Shown here piece after piece: positions 1 through 9,039 of a stretch of DNA of 64,000 nucleotides. Every line of letters begins with the position of its first letter. Position 1 is the stretch's first letter. Below the pieces are notes generated by a model. The model had not been told where the DNA came from and ran no database searches. It saw only the letters and a program-made list of their open reading frames with translations. The DNA is taken from positions 1 to 64,000 of the forward strand of contig DASXOZ010000026.1 of assembly GCA_036493895.1 (NCBI GenBank), in the 5' to 3' direction. The stretch comes from Candidatus Binatia bacterium. Lineage in GTDB: Bacteria > Desulfobacterota > Binatia > UBA1149 > CAITLU01. Position numbers and translations under genes: made by a program.

Positions 1-15
1 TTCGAGCTCGGACAT
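1..15 (-). CDS. 5' end of next gene of the fab cluster (partial)
   Basis: Only five codons (M-S-E-L-E) lie in the window. The ATG is preceded by a good Shine-Dalgarno, AGGAG on the minus strand at about 22-26, and the gene follows fabF in the same direction. An acyl carrier protein would complete the cluster and would fit the position, but five residues cannot show it. The gene start sits only about 20 bases from the palindromic repeat at 37-106. Confidence 0.45.
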
Positions 16-36
16 GTGTGGTTCTCCTGTGAGTAG

Positions 37-106
37 TGGGGTCAGGCACCAGCGCGCATCGAGCGAGCGCCTGCACCCGAATGATGCGCGCTGGTGCCTG
101 ACCCCA
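37..106. repeat. REP-like inverted repeat, locus 1 (core GGGGTCAGGCACC)
   Basis: Perfect 24-bp arms at 37-60 and 83-106 enclose a 22-base spacer. The outer part is TGGGGTCAGGCACC/GGTGCCTGACCCCA and the inner part (AGCGCGCATC) is specific to this locus. It covers the 3' end and stop codon of fabF and lies just upstream of the next gene of the operon. The same outer core recurs at 31254-31346. Such cores are typical of REP-type elements mobilised in trans by RAYT (Y1) transposases. No such transposase is in this window. Confidence 0.85.
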
Positions 107-1364
107 TAAGCAGGCAGGCGTTGACGTCGCCGAAGCCGAAGCTGGCCTTGGCGATGATCTCGAGCTGCGGCATCGCCAGCGTGCGGTGAACGACGCAGCC
201 GGCGTAGTCTTCGATGTCGGGATGAAGGTCTTCGCAGTTGCGCGAGCCGTGCACGAACCCGCCTTCGAGCATCGCCACCGCCGCCACCGTCTCGATGCCG
301 CCGGCCGCACCGAGAGTGTGGCCGATCAGCGACTTGGTCGACGTGATCATCGGAAGACGCCTGCCGCGGCCGAGAGCCTCGGCCCAGTTCGCGATCTCGA
401 GCGGGTCGGCCATCGTCGCAGTGAGGTGCCCGCTGACGGCATCGATGGCATCGGGATCGACGCCGGCGTCCGCGAGCGCGGCGCGGATGCAGCGCTGCAC
501 GCCGCGCGGATTCGGCGCCGTCATCGAGCCGCCGGCTCTCTGGCCTCCGCAGTTGACCGCGCCGCCAAGCACTTCGGCGTGAATCCTCGCGCCGCGCTCG
601 AGCGCGCTGTCCAGCGATTCGAGCACGAGGATTCCCGCGCCGGCGGCGGGGACGAACCCGCCTGCCGCCGCGCTCATCGGCCGCGACGCCGCCTGTGGAT
701 CGTCGTTCCATGCACGCGCGAGCACGCGCATCGAATCGAAACCGGCCCAGATGTGCGGGCTGGCCGCCTCGGAACCGCCGACCAGCATGCGTTTTGCCCT
801 GCCCGAACGGATCCGGTCGAGACCCTGCAGCACCGATTCGGTTCCGGTCGAGCACGCGCTGCTGTTGGTCGTCACCTGGTTGCCGAGCCCGAACATCCCG
901 GCGATTTTCGCGCTGACGTTGCTGGTCATCACGCGCTCGACGCACGTGGATCCGAGGCGGCGCACCTTGCCGGCCTGGATCATCGGAACGACGAATTCTG
1001 CGACCGTGTCGATGCCGCCGATGCCGGTGCCGATCACCGCGCCGCAGTCCCAGTCGATCGCGTCCTCGTCGTCGCGAGGATCCGGAAGACCGGCGTCCCG
1101 CCACGCTTCGTCGGCAGCCAGAGCGGCATAGACCATGTTCTGGTTCATCGCGGCCAGCTCGGCCTCGCCGAAGCGAGCTCGCGCGCGCTCGTCGACGCCT
1201 TCGGGCACGCCGGAAACGGTGCAGGCAAACCCCATGTCGCGAAGGCGCGCATCGTTCCTCAGGCCCGAACGCCCCTCGCGAAGCGCTTCGGCGAACGCGC
1301 CGACGCCGACCGCGTTCGGCGCGACGACGCCCATGCCGGTGACGACGACGCGCACCCGGCTCAT
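42..1364 (-). CDS. fabF: 3-oxoacyl-ACP synthase II (KAS II, FabF-like)
   Basis: Condensing enzyme of type II fatty-acid synthesis, 440 aa. It should condense malonyl-ACP with an acyl chain in the cytoplasm. Thiolase-fold signatures are clear: nucleophile Cys171 in SSACSTGTES, His313 in SGHLTATMADP and His349 in KSLIGHTLGAAGG. The middle His motif departs from the usual HGTSTPxxD, which suggests a divergent KS subgroup. The ATG at 1364 overlaps the fabZ stop as ATGA. Residues from about 420 to the end (GSGTSAHHSGAGARSMRAGA) and the TGA itself are encoded by the inverted repeat at 37-106, so the native C-terminus was probably MG or close to it. Longer upstream starts only read through fabZ in another frame. 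Confidence 0.9.
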   Translation of the reverse strand: MSRVRVVVTGMGVVAPNAVGVGAFAEALREGRSGLRNDARLRDMGFACTVSGVPEGVDERARARFGEAELAAMNQNMVYAALAADEAWRDAGLPDPRDDEDAIDWDCGAVIGTGIGGIDTVAEFVVPMIQAGKVRRLGSTCVERVMTSNVSAKIAGMFGLGNQVTTNSSACSTGTESVLQGLDRIRSGRAKRMLVGGSEAASPHIWAGFDSMRVLARAWNDDPQAASRPMSAAAGGFVPAAGAGILVLESLDSALERGARIHAEVLGGAVNCGGQRAGGSMTAPNPRGVQRCIRAALADAGVDPDAIDAVSGHLTATMADPLEIANWAEALGRGRRLPMITSTKSLIGHTLGAAGGIETVAAVAMLEGGFVHGSRNCEDLHPDIEDYAGCVVHRTLAMPQLEIIAKASFGFGDVNACLLMGSGTSAHHSGAGARSMRAGA

Positions 1365-1942
1365 GACGACAGCCTCATGCCCGACATGGTCGCGCGGCAG
1401 ACTTCGCGGCCGTCCTGCGCCGTCATCACCACGCCGGCGCGCAGCTTTCCGCGGCGCAGCCACAGCTTTTGCGAGCGGACGGTGACGGTCTGGCCGGGAC
1501 GAACGACGCCGCAGAACTCCGCCTCGACGTCGGTGAACAGCAGGCGCGCCGCGCCGCCGCCAGCAGAGGCGCCGAACAGGCGAATGCCGAGACAGACGAC
1601 GCCGATCTGCGCCATCGTCTCGACGAGGATCACGCCGGGAGTCACCGGATCGCCGGGAAAATGCCCGCGGTAGAACCACTCGTCCTCGCGGTAACGGTAC
1701 GTACCGACGACGTGGTCGTCGTCGAGCTCGACGATCTCGTCGATGAAACGGAACGGCGGCGCCTGCGGCACCAGCGCGAGCACGTCGGCCGCCGACAGCG
1801 ATCCCATCGTCGCCGCGGCCTCCGGCAGCATTGCACCGCCTCCGGCACTCGACAGCGACATGCTGCCGCCGGCACCTGTCGGCGTCATGCTGCCGGCAAC
1901 ACCCGGCAGCGGCACGCTGCCGGCAATTGATTCAGCCGCCAT
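1361..1942 (-). CDS. fabZ: 3-hydroxyacyl-ACP dehydratase, FabZ-like hot-dog protein
   Basis: Dehydrates 3-hydroxyacyl-ACP in the elongation cycle. The hot-dog core begins near residue 48 and carries the FabZ signature GHFPGDPVTPGVILVETMAQ with catalytic His94 and Glu108. The first 45 residues are a Gly/Ser/Ala-rich low-complexity extension encoded by short repeats of a GCCGGC-type unit, not usual in FabZ. The start at 1942 is supported by GGAGG five bases upstream, inside the end of fabG, with an 11-base overlap. An alternative ATG at 1807 would give a normal-length 148-aa enzyme. The stop overlaps the fabF start (ATGA). Confidence 0.82.
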   Translation of the reverse strand: MAAESIAGSVPLPGVAGSMTPTGAGGSMSLSSAGGGAMLPEAAATMGSLSAADVLALVPQAPPFRFIDEIVELDDDHVVGTYRYREDEWFYRGHFPGDPVTPGVILVETMAQIGVVCLGIRLFGASAGGGAARLLFTDVEAEFCGVVRPGQTVTVRSQKLWLRRGKLRAGVVMTAQDGREVCRATMSGMRLSS

Positions 1943-2726
1943 ACATGCCTCCGTTGACGTGCACGACGCTGCCGGTCATGTAACCGGCGCGCGATGCGAG
2001 GAAGGAAACGACGTCGGCCACTTCGTCGGCGCTGCCGAGGCGCCCGAGCGGCACGCGCGCAAGGATCGCGCCGCGGATCTCGCCGGACAGCGACGACGTC
2101 ATGTCGGTGTCGATGAAGCCGGGCGCTACCGAATTGACGAGAATGCCGTAGCAGGCTGCCTCCTGCGCCAGCGACAACGTCATGGCGTCCAGCGCAGCTT
2201 TTGCCATCGAGTACGAGGTCTGCCCCGCATTCCCCGTGTGCCCGACGACACTCGATACGTTGATCACCCGGCCGCGACCGGCCTTGTACATGAAGCGGCG
2301 CAGGACGAGCCGCGTCAGGTACCAGGTGCCGCGGGTCAGCGCGTGCACGCGATCGTAGTCCTCGAGCTTCATCGCGACCATCGGCGCGTCGGCAGTGATG
2401 CCGGCGTTGTTGACGAGCACGTCGATGCGGCCGGCTTTTTCCTTCAGCTCGGCGATGAGCGCGTCGATTTCGGAGCTCGAGGCCAGGTCGGCCCGCACGA
2501 GCACGGCGTCCTCGAGCGTCGCCATCAGCTCCCGGGCCCGCGTTTCGCTGCGATTGCAGTGCAGTACGACGCGAAAGCCGTCGGCGGCAAGCGCTTGTGC
2601 GCACGCGCGGCCGATGCCGGTGCCCGCGCCCGTGACGAGCGCGACTTTGCGAACCGCAGGCACATCGGCGTCGTTCGCTGCCGGCGTCGCGGCAGCGACG
2701 ATACCGTCCTTGTCGAGCAGCTTCAC
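1932..2726 (-). CDS. fabG: 3-oxoacyl-ACP reductase (FabG-type SDR)
   Basis: NADPH-dependent reduction of 3-oxoacyl-ACP, 264 aa. The Rossmann motif TGAGTGIG is at residues 32-39 and NNAG at 106-109. The catalytic triad Ser159, Tyr172 and Lys176 (YSMAK) has the 13-residue Ser-Tyr spacing of E. coli FabG. The C-terminal VNGGMYGG is typical. A GTG start at 2726 overlaps the fabH stop as GTGA, implying translational coupling. About 25 extra N-terminal residues precede the Rossmann fold. Confidence 0.88.
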   Translation of the reverse strand: MKLLDKDGIVAAATPAANDADVPAVRKVALVTGAGTGIGRACAQALAADGFRVVLHCNRSETRARELMATLEDAVLVRADLASSSEIDALIAELKEKAGRIDVLVNNAGITADAPMVAMKLEDYDRVHALTRGTWYLTRLVLRRFMYKAGRGRVINVSSVVGHTGNAGQTSYSMAKAALDAMTLSLAQEAACYGILVNSVAPGFIDTDMTSSLSGEIRGAILARVPLGRLGSADEVADVVSFLASRAGYMTGSVVHVNGGMYGG

Positions 2727-3742
2727 TGCGCGGCCTGCGCGAACTGGAGAAGAGTGGCCGACCACGTAAGACCCGCGCCGACTCCGATCAGCGCGACGCG
2801 CTCGCCGGCCCCGAACGAACGCCAGTGCTCCGATAGCACCGAGGCCGATCCGGCGCTGGCGGTATTGCCGAAGCGGTCGACGTTGAAGTGATGATGCTCT
2901 GCCGCGATTCCGCAGCTTCGCGCGACGTTCTCCAGCATCAGCAGGTTGGCCTGGTGACCGATGTAGTGCATCGCTTCGCCCGTGGTCGAGCCGTTGCCGG
3001 CGTCGCCTCCGGTGCGCGTGTTCAGGTCCTTCCACAGCCGCACGCTGGTGCGGATGGCGAACGACTGCACGACGCTTCCGTGCTGCGCGAAGTAATCGGC
3101 CCACGGCACGACGACGCTGGCGTACCCCGAGGGCCGCGAATCGAGCGACGTCGAAACGATGCGCGCACCGGGCCGCGCCGGATCGCGCGAGACGACGGCG
3201 GCCGCGGCGGCATCGCCCCACAGCACGGCGGCCGTGCGGTCAGCGTAGTCCACGGTACGGGTGACCGTCTCGGGCGCGACGACGAGCACGTGTTCGGGAA
3301 GCGCATCGTCGCGCATGCCCGCCAGAAGATGCAGTGCCGCGCCGAAACTCGTGCAGGCCGAGCGCACGTCGATGGCAGGCACTTCGATGCCCAGCTCGGC
3401 GGCGACGATGCACGCTTCGGCCGGCGTCACGTGGTCGGGTGCGCTGCCGACGCCGATGACGAGCCCCACGCCTGCGGCGTCGATCCCCGCATTGACCAGC
3501 GCCATGCGTGCGGCGCGCGCCGCCAGCACCGCATTGCTCTCGAGCGTCGCCTCGCGCGCTGCCCGGATGTCGGCGTTGCGCGTCGTGCGGATATAGTCGA
3601 GGTCGAGCACCGTGCGGCGAGAGCGGATGCCGGTGCGCTCGAGAATCCAGGCCTCGTCGGTGCCGATGTCGAGATCCTCGAGGAAGCGGTTGCTGATCTC
3701 GGACGCCGGATGCGCGTGGCCCATGCCGCAGACGGTCAGCAT
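2723..3742 (-). CDS. fabH: 3-oxoacyl-ACP synthase III-like (FabH-type)
   Basis: Initiating condensing enzyme of the thiolase superfamily, 339 aa. The KAS III triad is present: Cys130 in RSACTSF, His263 in IGHQANLLML and Asn293 in GNTASAG. These residues load an acyl-CoA and condense it with malonyl-ACP. It overlaps the upstream reductase stop by one base (TGATG) and the downstream fabG by four (GTGA). The N-terminus is divergent from housekeeping FabH, so its primer could be something other than acetyl-CoA. Primer specificity cannot be read from the sequence. Confidence 0.8.
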   Translation of the reverse strand: MLTVCGMGHAHPASEISNRFLEDLDIGTDEAWILERTGIRSRRTVLDLDYIRTTRNADIRAAREATLESNAVLAARAARMALVNAGIDAAGVGLVIGVGSAPDHVTPAEACIVAAELGIEVPAIDVRSACTSFGAALHLLAGMRDDALPEHVLVVAPETVTRTVDYADRTAAVLWGDAAAAAVVSRDPARPGARIVSTSLDSRPSGYASVVVPWADYFAQHGSVVQSFAIRTSVRLWKDLNTRTGGDAGNGSTTGEAMHYIGHQANLLMLENVARSCGIAAEHHHFNVDRFGNTASAGSASVLSEHWRSFGAGERVALIGVGAGLTWSATLLQFAQAAQ

Positions 3743-4749
3743 CAGGCGCAGGCTCCGCGGGAGATGTGCTCGCCGCCGTCGACGCGAAGGATCGATCCGT
3801 TGATCCAGCGCGCTTCGTCGGTGCACAGCAGATAGACCGCGTCGGCGACGTCCTGCGGCGTCGTCAGGCGGCCAAGGGGGTTTCTCAGCATCGCGTCCGC
3901 TTTCATCGCTGCGATGCCGGGAATGAGCGCGGACGCGGGAGTCTCGGTGATCCCCGCCTGCACGATGTTCGACCGGATTCCCCACGGCGCCAGCTCGAGC
4001 GCGATCTGGCGCGAGACGGCTTCGAGCGCGGCCTTTGCGGCACTGACGGCACCGTAGCCGCGCCACGCGATCGTGTTGCCTTCGCTCGTCAGCGCGAGCA
4101 CTCGCGCATCGGGCGCGAACAGCGCACGCTCGTGCACGTCCCGCACCCACGTGTACAGGCTCGTGCCCATGTTGTGGACCGTCGATGCGAAATCCTCGTC
4201 GTCGGCGATGCGCTTGCCGTAGTCGGCCGGCGTCGCCAGCGCGTGCAGCATTGCGCAGCCGCCCGCGAAACTCTGGTCGACTGCCTTTGCCAGTGCGTCG
4301 CCGTCGATGCCGAGGGCGCACGCGAGATCGTCCAGCGCACGGCGCCGGTGATTCGCGACCGTTCCGTCGCCCGGAAGCGACAACGGCTTCAGGTTGCCGA
4401 GCGCGATCGAATGCAGCAGCACGCGGATGCGGCCGCGTCCCTGCAGGCGCGCAGCCGCTTCGTCGAGCACGCGCGAGCGCCCCTCGGCACTCAGAGCATC
4501 GACGTTGAGGGTGACGAGAGCCGGCGCATCGGCGGCAAGCCTCTCGAAATCCTTCTCGATGCGCGCCATCGCCGCACGGCGGTCGCGATGCACGACGACG
4601 AGCGACATGCCGGCGGCCGCAAGACGCCGCGCAGAGGCCAGACCGATTCCGCTCGAACCGCCGAGCACGAGACCCCAGCAGTCCGCCGCAAAAACCCGCG
4701 GCACCGCCTCAGCTGCGCCTGCACTGTCGATCGAAGCTGCGCTCGTCAT
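3742..4749 (-). CDS. Enoyl-ACP reductase-like SDR (FabI/FabL type)
   Basis: Short-chain dehydrogenase, 335 aa, probably the last step of the elongation cycle. It has GGSSGIGLA (residues 30-38) and, instead of the ordinary YxxxK, Tyr232-x6-Lys239 (YGAVSAAK). This is the spacing that marks the FabI/FabL enoyl reductases. Residues about 120-190 are extra compared with those families and contain no motif I recognise. The C-terminus WINGSILRVDGG is typical of SDRs. ATG 4749 was chosen. A GTG at 4758 is also possible. It sits 17 bases after fabD. Confidence 0.72.
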   Translation of the reverse strand: MTSAASIDSAGAAEAVPRVFAADCWGLVLGGSSGIGLASARRLAAAGMSLVVVHRDRRAAMARIEKDFERLAADAPALVTLNVDALSAEGRSRVLDEAAARLQGRGRIRVLLHSIALGNLKPLSLPGDGTVANHRRRALDDLACALGIDGDALAKAVDQSFAGGCAMLHALATPADYGKRIADDEDFASTVHNMGTSLYTWVRDVHERALFAPDARVLALTSEGNTIAWRGYGAVSAAKAALEAVSRQIALELAPWGIRSNIVQAGITETPASALIPGIAAMKADAMLRNPLGRLTTPQDVADAVYLLCTDEARWINGSILRVDGGEHISRGACA

Positions 4750-4766
4750 CGGCGCCACCTTGCCCG

Positions 4767-5741
4767 CTACGCGGCGAGCTGCTCGAGACTGCGGACCGCG
4801 ACGACCGACGAGATCTCGGGACCGTGCTCGAGGCTGAGGAACATCGGCCGCAGCGGCTTGCCCGGTCCGACCTCGATGACGCGGGAGCAGCGTGACGCGA
4901 TCGCGCGCATGTTGTCCCTCCACCGCACGGGCGAAGAGATCTGCGCGACCAGCGCCCGTATGAGGGCGTACGCGTCGCCGTCGTGGAAGCCTCCGCTGGT
5001 GTTGGACGTGACCAGCGTCGCGCGGCACGCATCGATACGCGGCAGTACGTCACGCAGGCACTGGCCGAAGTATTCCTCGATGCCGCTCATCATCGGGCTG
5101 TGAAACGGCGCGCTCACCGCGAGCTCGACCGCGCGCAGCGGTTGGCGGTGCAGCTCGAGAATGCTGGCGACCGCATCGGAGAGCGCCGCGCTCGCGCCCG
5201 ACAGGACGATCTGAGAGTCCGAGTTGTCGTTGGCGATCCAGACGCGGGTGCCGGCCAGCACGCGCGCGACCAGCTCTCGATCGATTGGCGAGCCGACCAG
5301 CGCCGTCATGCCGCCGCTGCCGGCGGGGACCGCCTCCTGCATCAGGCGACCCCTTTGCCGGACCAGCCGCACGGCGTCGGCCAGCGGCAGCACCCCGGCA
5401 GCCACCAGTGCGGTATACTCGCCGAGGCTGTGGCCGCCGTAGCAGTCGGGCACGAGGTCGAAGCGCTCGCCGAGCACGCGGAGCATCGCGATCTCGACCG
5501 TGAGGATGGCCGGCTGCGCAAACTCGGTGCTTTGCAGGCGCGGATCCTCGCCGAAGCACAGGGTGCGCAAATCGAGCGAAATCGCGTCGCCGGCCTCTTC
5601 AAAGGTGCGCCGTGCAGCTATGGAACTGTCGTGAAAATCGCGACCCATCCCCGGGCGCTGGCAACCCTGGCCCGGAAAGACTAGGGCGGCGTGCACCGGC
5701 CGGCGGGTACGGCGGGCAGGTTCAGCGGGGTTCTGGAACAT
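4767..5741 (-). CDS. fabD: Malonyl-CoA:ACP transacylase
   Basis: Transfers malonyl from CoA to ACP, supplying the extender unit for the cluster, 324 aa. It has FPGQG near the N-terminus, active-site Ser105 in GGHSLGEYTALVAAG, His214 in SAPFHSPMM and the late EVGPGKPL. It is the first gene of the minus-strand fab operon and faces the tetR gene across a 100-base AT-richer gap. ATG 5741 was chosen because upstream sequence belongs to the promoter region. Confidence 0.9.
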   Translation of the reverse strand: MFQNPAEPARRTRRPVHAALVFPGQGCQRPGMGRDFHDSSIAARRTFEEAGDAISLDLRTLCFGEDPRLQSTEFAQPAILTVEIAMLRVLGERFDLVPDCYGGHSLGEYTALVAAGVLPLADAVRLVRQRGRLMQEAVPAGSGGMTALVGSPIDRELVARVLAGTRVWIANDNSDSQIVLSGASAALSDAVASILELHRQPLRAVELAVSAPFHSPMMSGIEEYFGQCLRDVLPRIDACRATLVTSNTSGGFHDGDAYALIRALVAQISSPVRWRDNMRAIASRCSRVIEVGPGKPLRPMFLSLEHGPEISSVVAVRSLEQLAA

Positions 5742-5750
5742 GACCGCGGT

Positions 5751-5779
5751 ACAGTACCACCGTCGACATTGCGCGTCAA
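5751..5779 (-). promoter_or_regulatory. Candidate sigma70-type promoter of the fab operon
   Basis: On the minus strand TTGACG (5774-5779) is followed after 17 bases by TACTGT (5751-5756). Transcription would begin only a few bases before the fabD ATG, giving an almost leaderless mRNA. The rest of the divergent gap (5780-5841) is the AT-richest stretch nearby. It contains ACTG...CAGT ends at 5791-5816 that could form part of an operator for the adjacent TetR protein. Confidence 0.4.
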
Positions 5780-5841
5780 ATATTTTACAAACTGAATAAA
5801 AACAGGTAGTTACAGTATAGACCGAAGTACAGAGCACCCCG

Positions 5842-6444
5842 ATGCCACTGCAACCCAAAGGAAGCACCAAGCCTCCCGCGCGCGGCGCCGCCACCCGCGC
5901 GAAGATCCGCGATGCGGCCAATGCCCTGTTCATCCGCCAGGGCTTCGAGGCCACGACGGTCGACGAGATCGTCGCCCAGGCCGGCGTGGCCAAGGGTACG
6001 TTCTACGCGCACTTCGACAGCAAGGAGGAGCTGCTGCTCGAGTACGTCTCGACGCGCATCACGAGGGCCGAGGCCCAGCTTCCGCTGCTCGTGGCAGAGC
6101 CGAACTTCGAGGCTGCGCTCGCCCGTGTCGTTGCGATCAGCCTTCGCGGCAAGCTGTGGTGGAACCGTGACGTCGCGCGCCTTGCGATCGAGACGATCAC
6201 TGCAAGATCGGCCGACTACGAGGAGGTGGTGCGCGGCCTCGTCAAGCCTCTCGTCGAGATCGGGCAGGCCCGCGGCCAGGTCCGCACCGACATCGCACCC
6301 GAGATCCTCGCGCGCTTCATCGTGCGGGTGCTTCTCGGAGTGGTGCTCGACTGGACCGAAAGCGGCATCGGAGGCACTCGCGACCAGGCTCTCGATTCCG
6401 CGCTGGTCCTGGTGATGTCGGCTTCGCGGCCTGCGCCCGGCTGA
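5842..6444 (+). CDS. TetR/AcrR-family transcriptional regulator
   Basis: Probably a ligand-responsive repressor, 200 aa. The N-terminal helix-turn-helix reads [17 protein letters not shown], then [21 protein letters not shown], a standard TetR_N domain at residues 15-65. The C-terminal domain is helical and ligand-binding without a recognisable subclass. It is divergent from fabD with 100 bases between starts, so it most likely controls the fab cluster and itself, perhaps in response to an acyl-CoA or acyl-ACP. Confidence 0.85.
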   Translation: MPLQPKGSTKPPARGAATRAKIRDAANALFIRQGFEATTVDEIVAQAGVAKGTFYAHFDSKEELLLEYVSTRITRAEAQLPLLVAEPNFEAALARVVAISLRGKLWWNRDVARLAIETITARSADYEEVVRGLVKPLVEIGQARGQVRTDIAPEILARFIVRVLLGVVLDWTESGIGGTRDQALDSALVLVMSASRPAPG

Positions 6445-6659
6445 GAGGTTGCAGGAAAACGGCCGACTGCGACGTCGAAGTCCCGGAAACCGGGCGCCTT
6501 GAGTTTTTGGCGGACCCTGTGTACGCAGCGGCCTGCCTCGGTGTCCGACTCCGGACCAGCAGCGGCGCCCGCCGCGTGCCGGTAACCCGGCTTCGCCGCC
6601 TGAATCGGCACCCGGGCACGGAGCGCGACGCGCGCTACCCACAAAACGCGATACCAGCG

Positions 6660-8210
<1,551 letters not shown>

Positions 8211-8240
8211 CGACGATGCGCTGCAACAGGACACACCGCC

Positions 8241-8432
8241 GTGGTCGATGAATTCCGCACCGTGCCGCCCGGAGTGGGCGGCCTCGGGGGAAGGCCCGAC
8301 CTCCTGCGCGTCGCGCTGGCAGCGTATGCCGCCCACATGCAGCAGCGCGCGCGCGTGCGCATCCCGCGCGCACAGACACCGTGGGGACTTTCAGCGCGCA
8401 TCGCATCGATCCAGAGGATGGGCACGCGCTGA
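8241..8432 (+). CDS. Small ORF between pccB and the biotin carrier gene
   Basis: 63 aa from a GTG start, 30 bases after pccB and 19 bases before the carrier gene. Codon use is strongly GC3-biased like real genes here. A short amphipathic helix (LLRVALAAYAAHMQQ) is followed by a basic stretch ending WGLSARIASIQRMGTR. Tiny accessory subunits occupy this slot in several carboxylase/decarboxylase operons (epsilon- or OadG/MmdD-like). I see only a positional resemblance, so the role is an inference. Confidence 0.5.
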   Translation: MVDEFRTVPPGVGGLGGRPDLLRVALAAYAAHMQQRARVRIPRAQTPWGLSARIASIQRMGTR

Positions 8433-8451
8433 CGCGCGGCCGGAAACGGAA

Positions 8452-8949
8452 ATGGCCACCTACAAGGTCAAGGCGTACGGCAAGGAATACACGGTCGAGG
8501 TCATCGAGCAGGCCTCGGGCGCCCGCATCATCGTCGAAGGCTACAGCTTCGAGGTAGAGCAGGCTTCGCCGGGCTCGGTGCCGGGCCACACGGCCGCACG
8601 CGCGGCGGCAAGAACCGCTGCGCCGGCGCCTGCAGCAGCACCGGCACCGGTCGCTGCGCCGCCGAAGAAAGCGGCCGCGCCCAAGGCAAAAGCCGCGGCG
8701 CCTGCTGCACCTGCAAAATCCGCCGCGCCCACCGGTCGCGGCGCCGTCCTCGCACCGATTCCGGGCGTGATCACCAAAGTCTGCGTCACCGAAGGCGAGG
8801 AAGTCCGCGCCGGTCAGACCGTCGTCAAGCTCGAAGCGATGAAGATGGAGAACGACATCACCGCGCTGGTGGCCGGCACCGTCAAAGAGGTTGCCGTCAC
8901 CGAGGGCGCGGAAGTTTCCGACGGCCAGCTGCTCGTCCTCGTGGTGTGA
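8452..8949 (+). CDS. Biotin carboxyl carrier protein
   Basis: Free-standing biotin carrier, 165 aa. The N-terminal 45 residues form a small beta domain. Residues 46-95 are an Ala/Pro/Lys-rich flexible linker, and the biotinyl domain follows. Biotin would be attached to Lys131 in EAMKMEN. It shuttles carboxybiotin to the PccB carboxyltransferase. Separation of the carrier from the biotin carboxylase resembles multi-subunit decarboxylases and some split acyl-CoA carboxylases. Confidence 0.9.
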   Translation: MATYKVKAYGKEYTVEVIEQASGARIIVEGYSFEVEQASPGSVPGHTAARAAARTAAPAPAAAPAPVAAPPKKAAAPKAKAAAPAAPAKSAAPTGRGAVLAPIPGVITKVCVTEGEEVRAGQTVVKLEAMKMENDITALVAGTVKEVAVTEGAEVSDGQLLVLVV

Positions 8950-9039
8950 GGGAAAGCCGCGAGCTGGCGAGCGGCTTGCCCATCCAGACGCCGCTCTTGA
9001 ATACTCAACCGGCCGCAACCGGAGGCTGGGAACAACACA

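Noticed and set aside
37..106. Palindrome considered as an ordinary intrinsic terminator of the fab operon
   Set aside because: No T-run, a further gene follows in the same direction within 25 bases, and the same core recurs at other kinds of site.
5842..6444. TetR regulator considered as part of the propionate operon
   Set aside because: It is divergent from fabD with a shared promoter gap, whereas 215 bases separate it from pccB. Control of both remains possible but is not shown.
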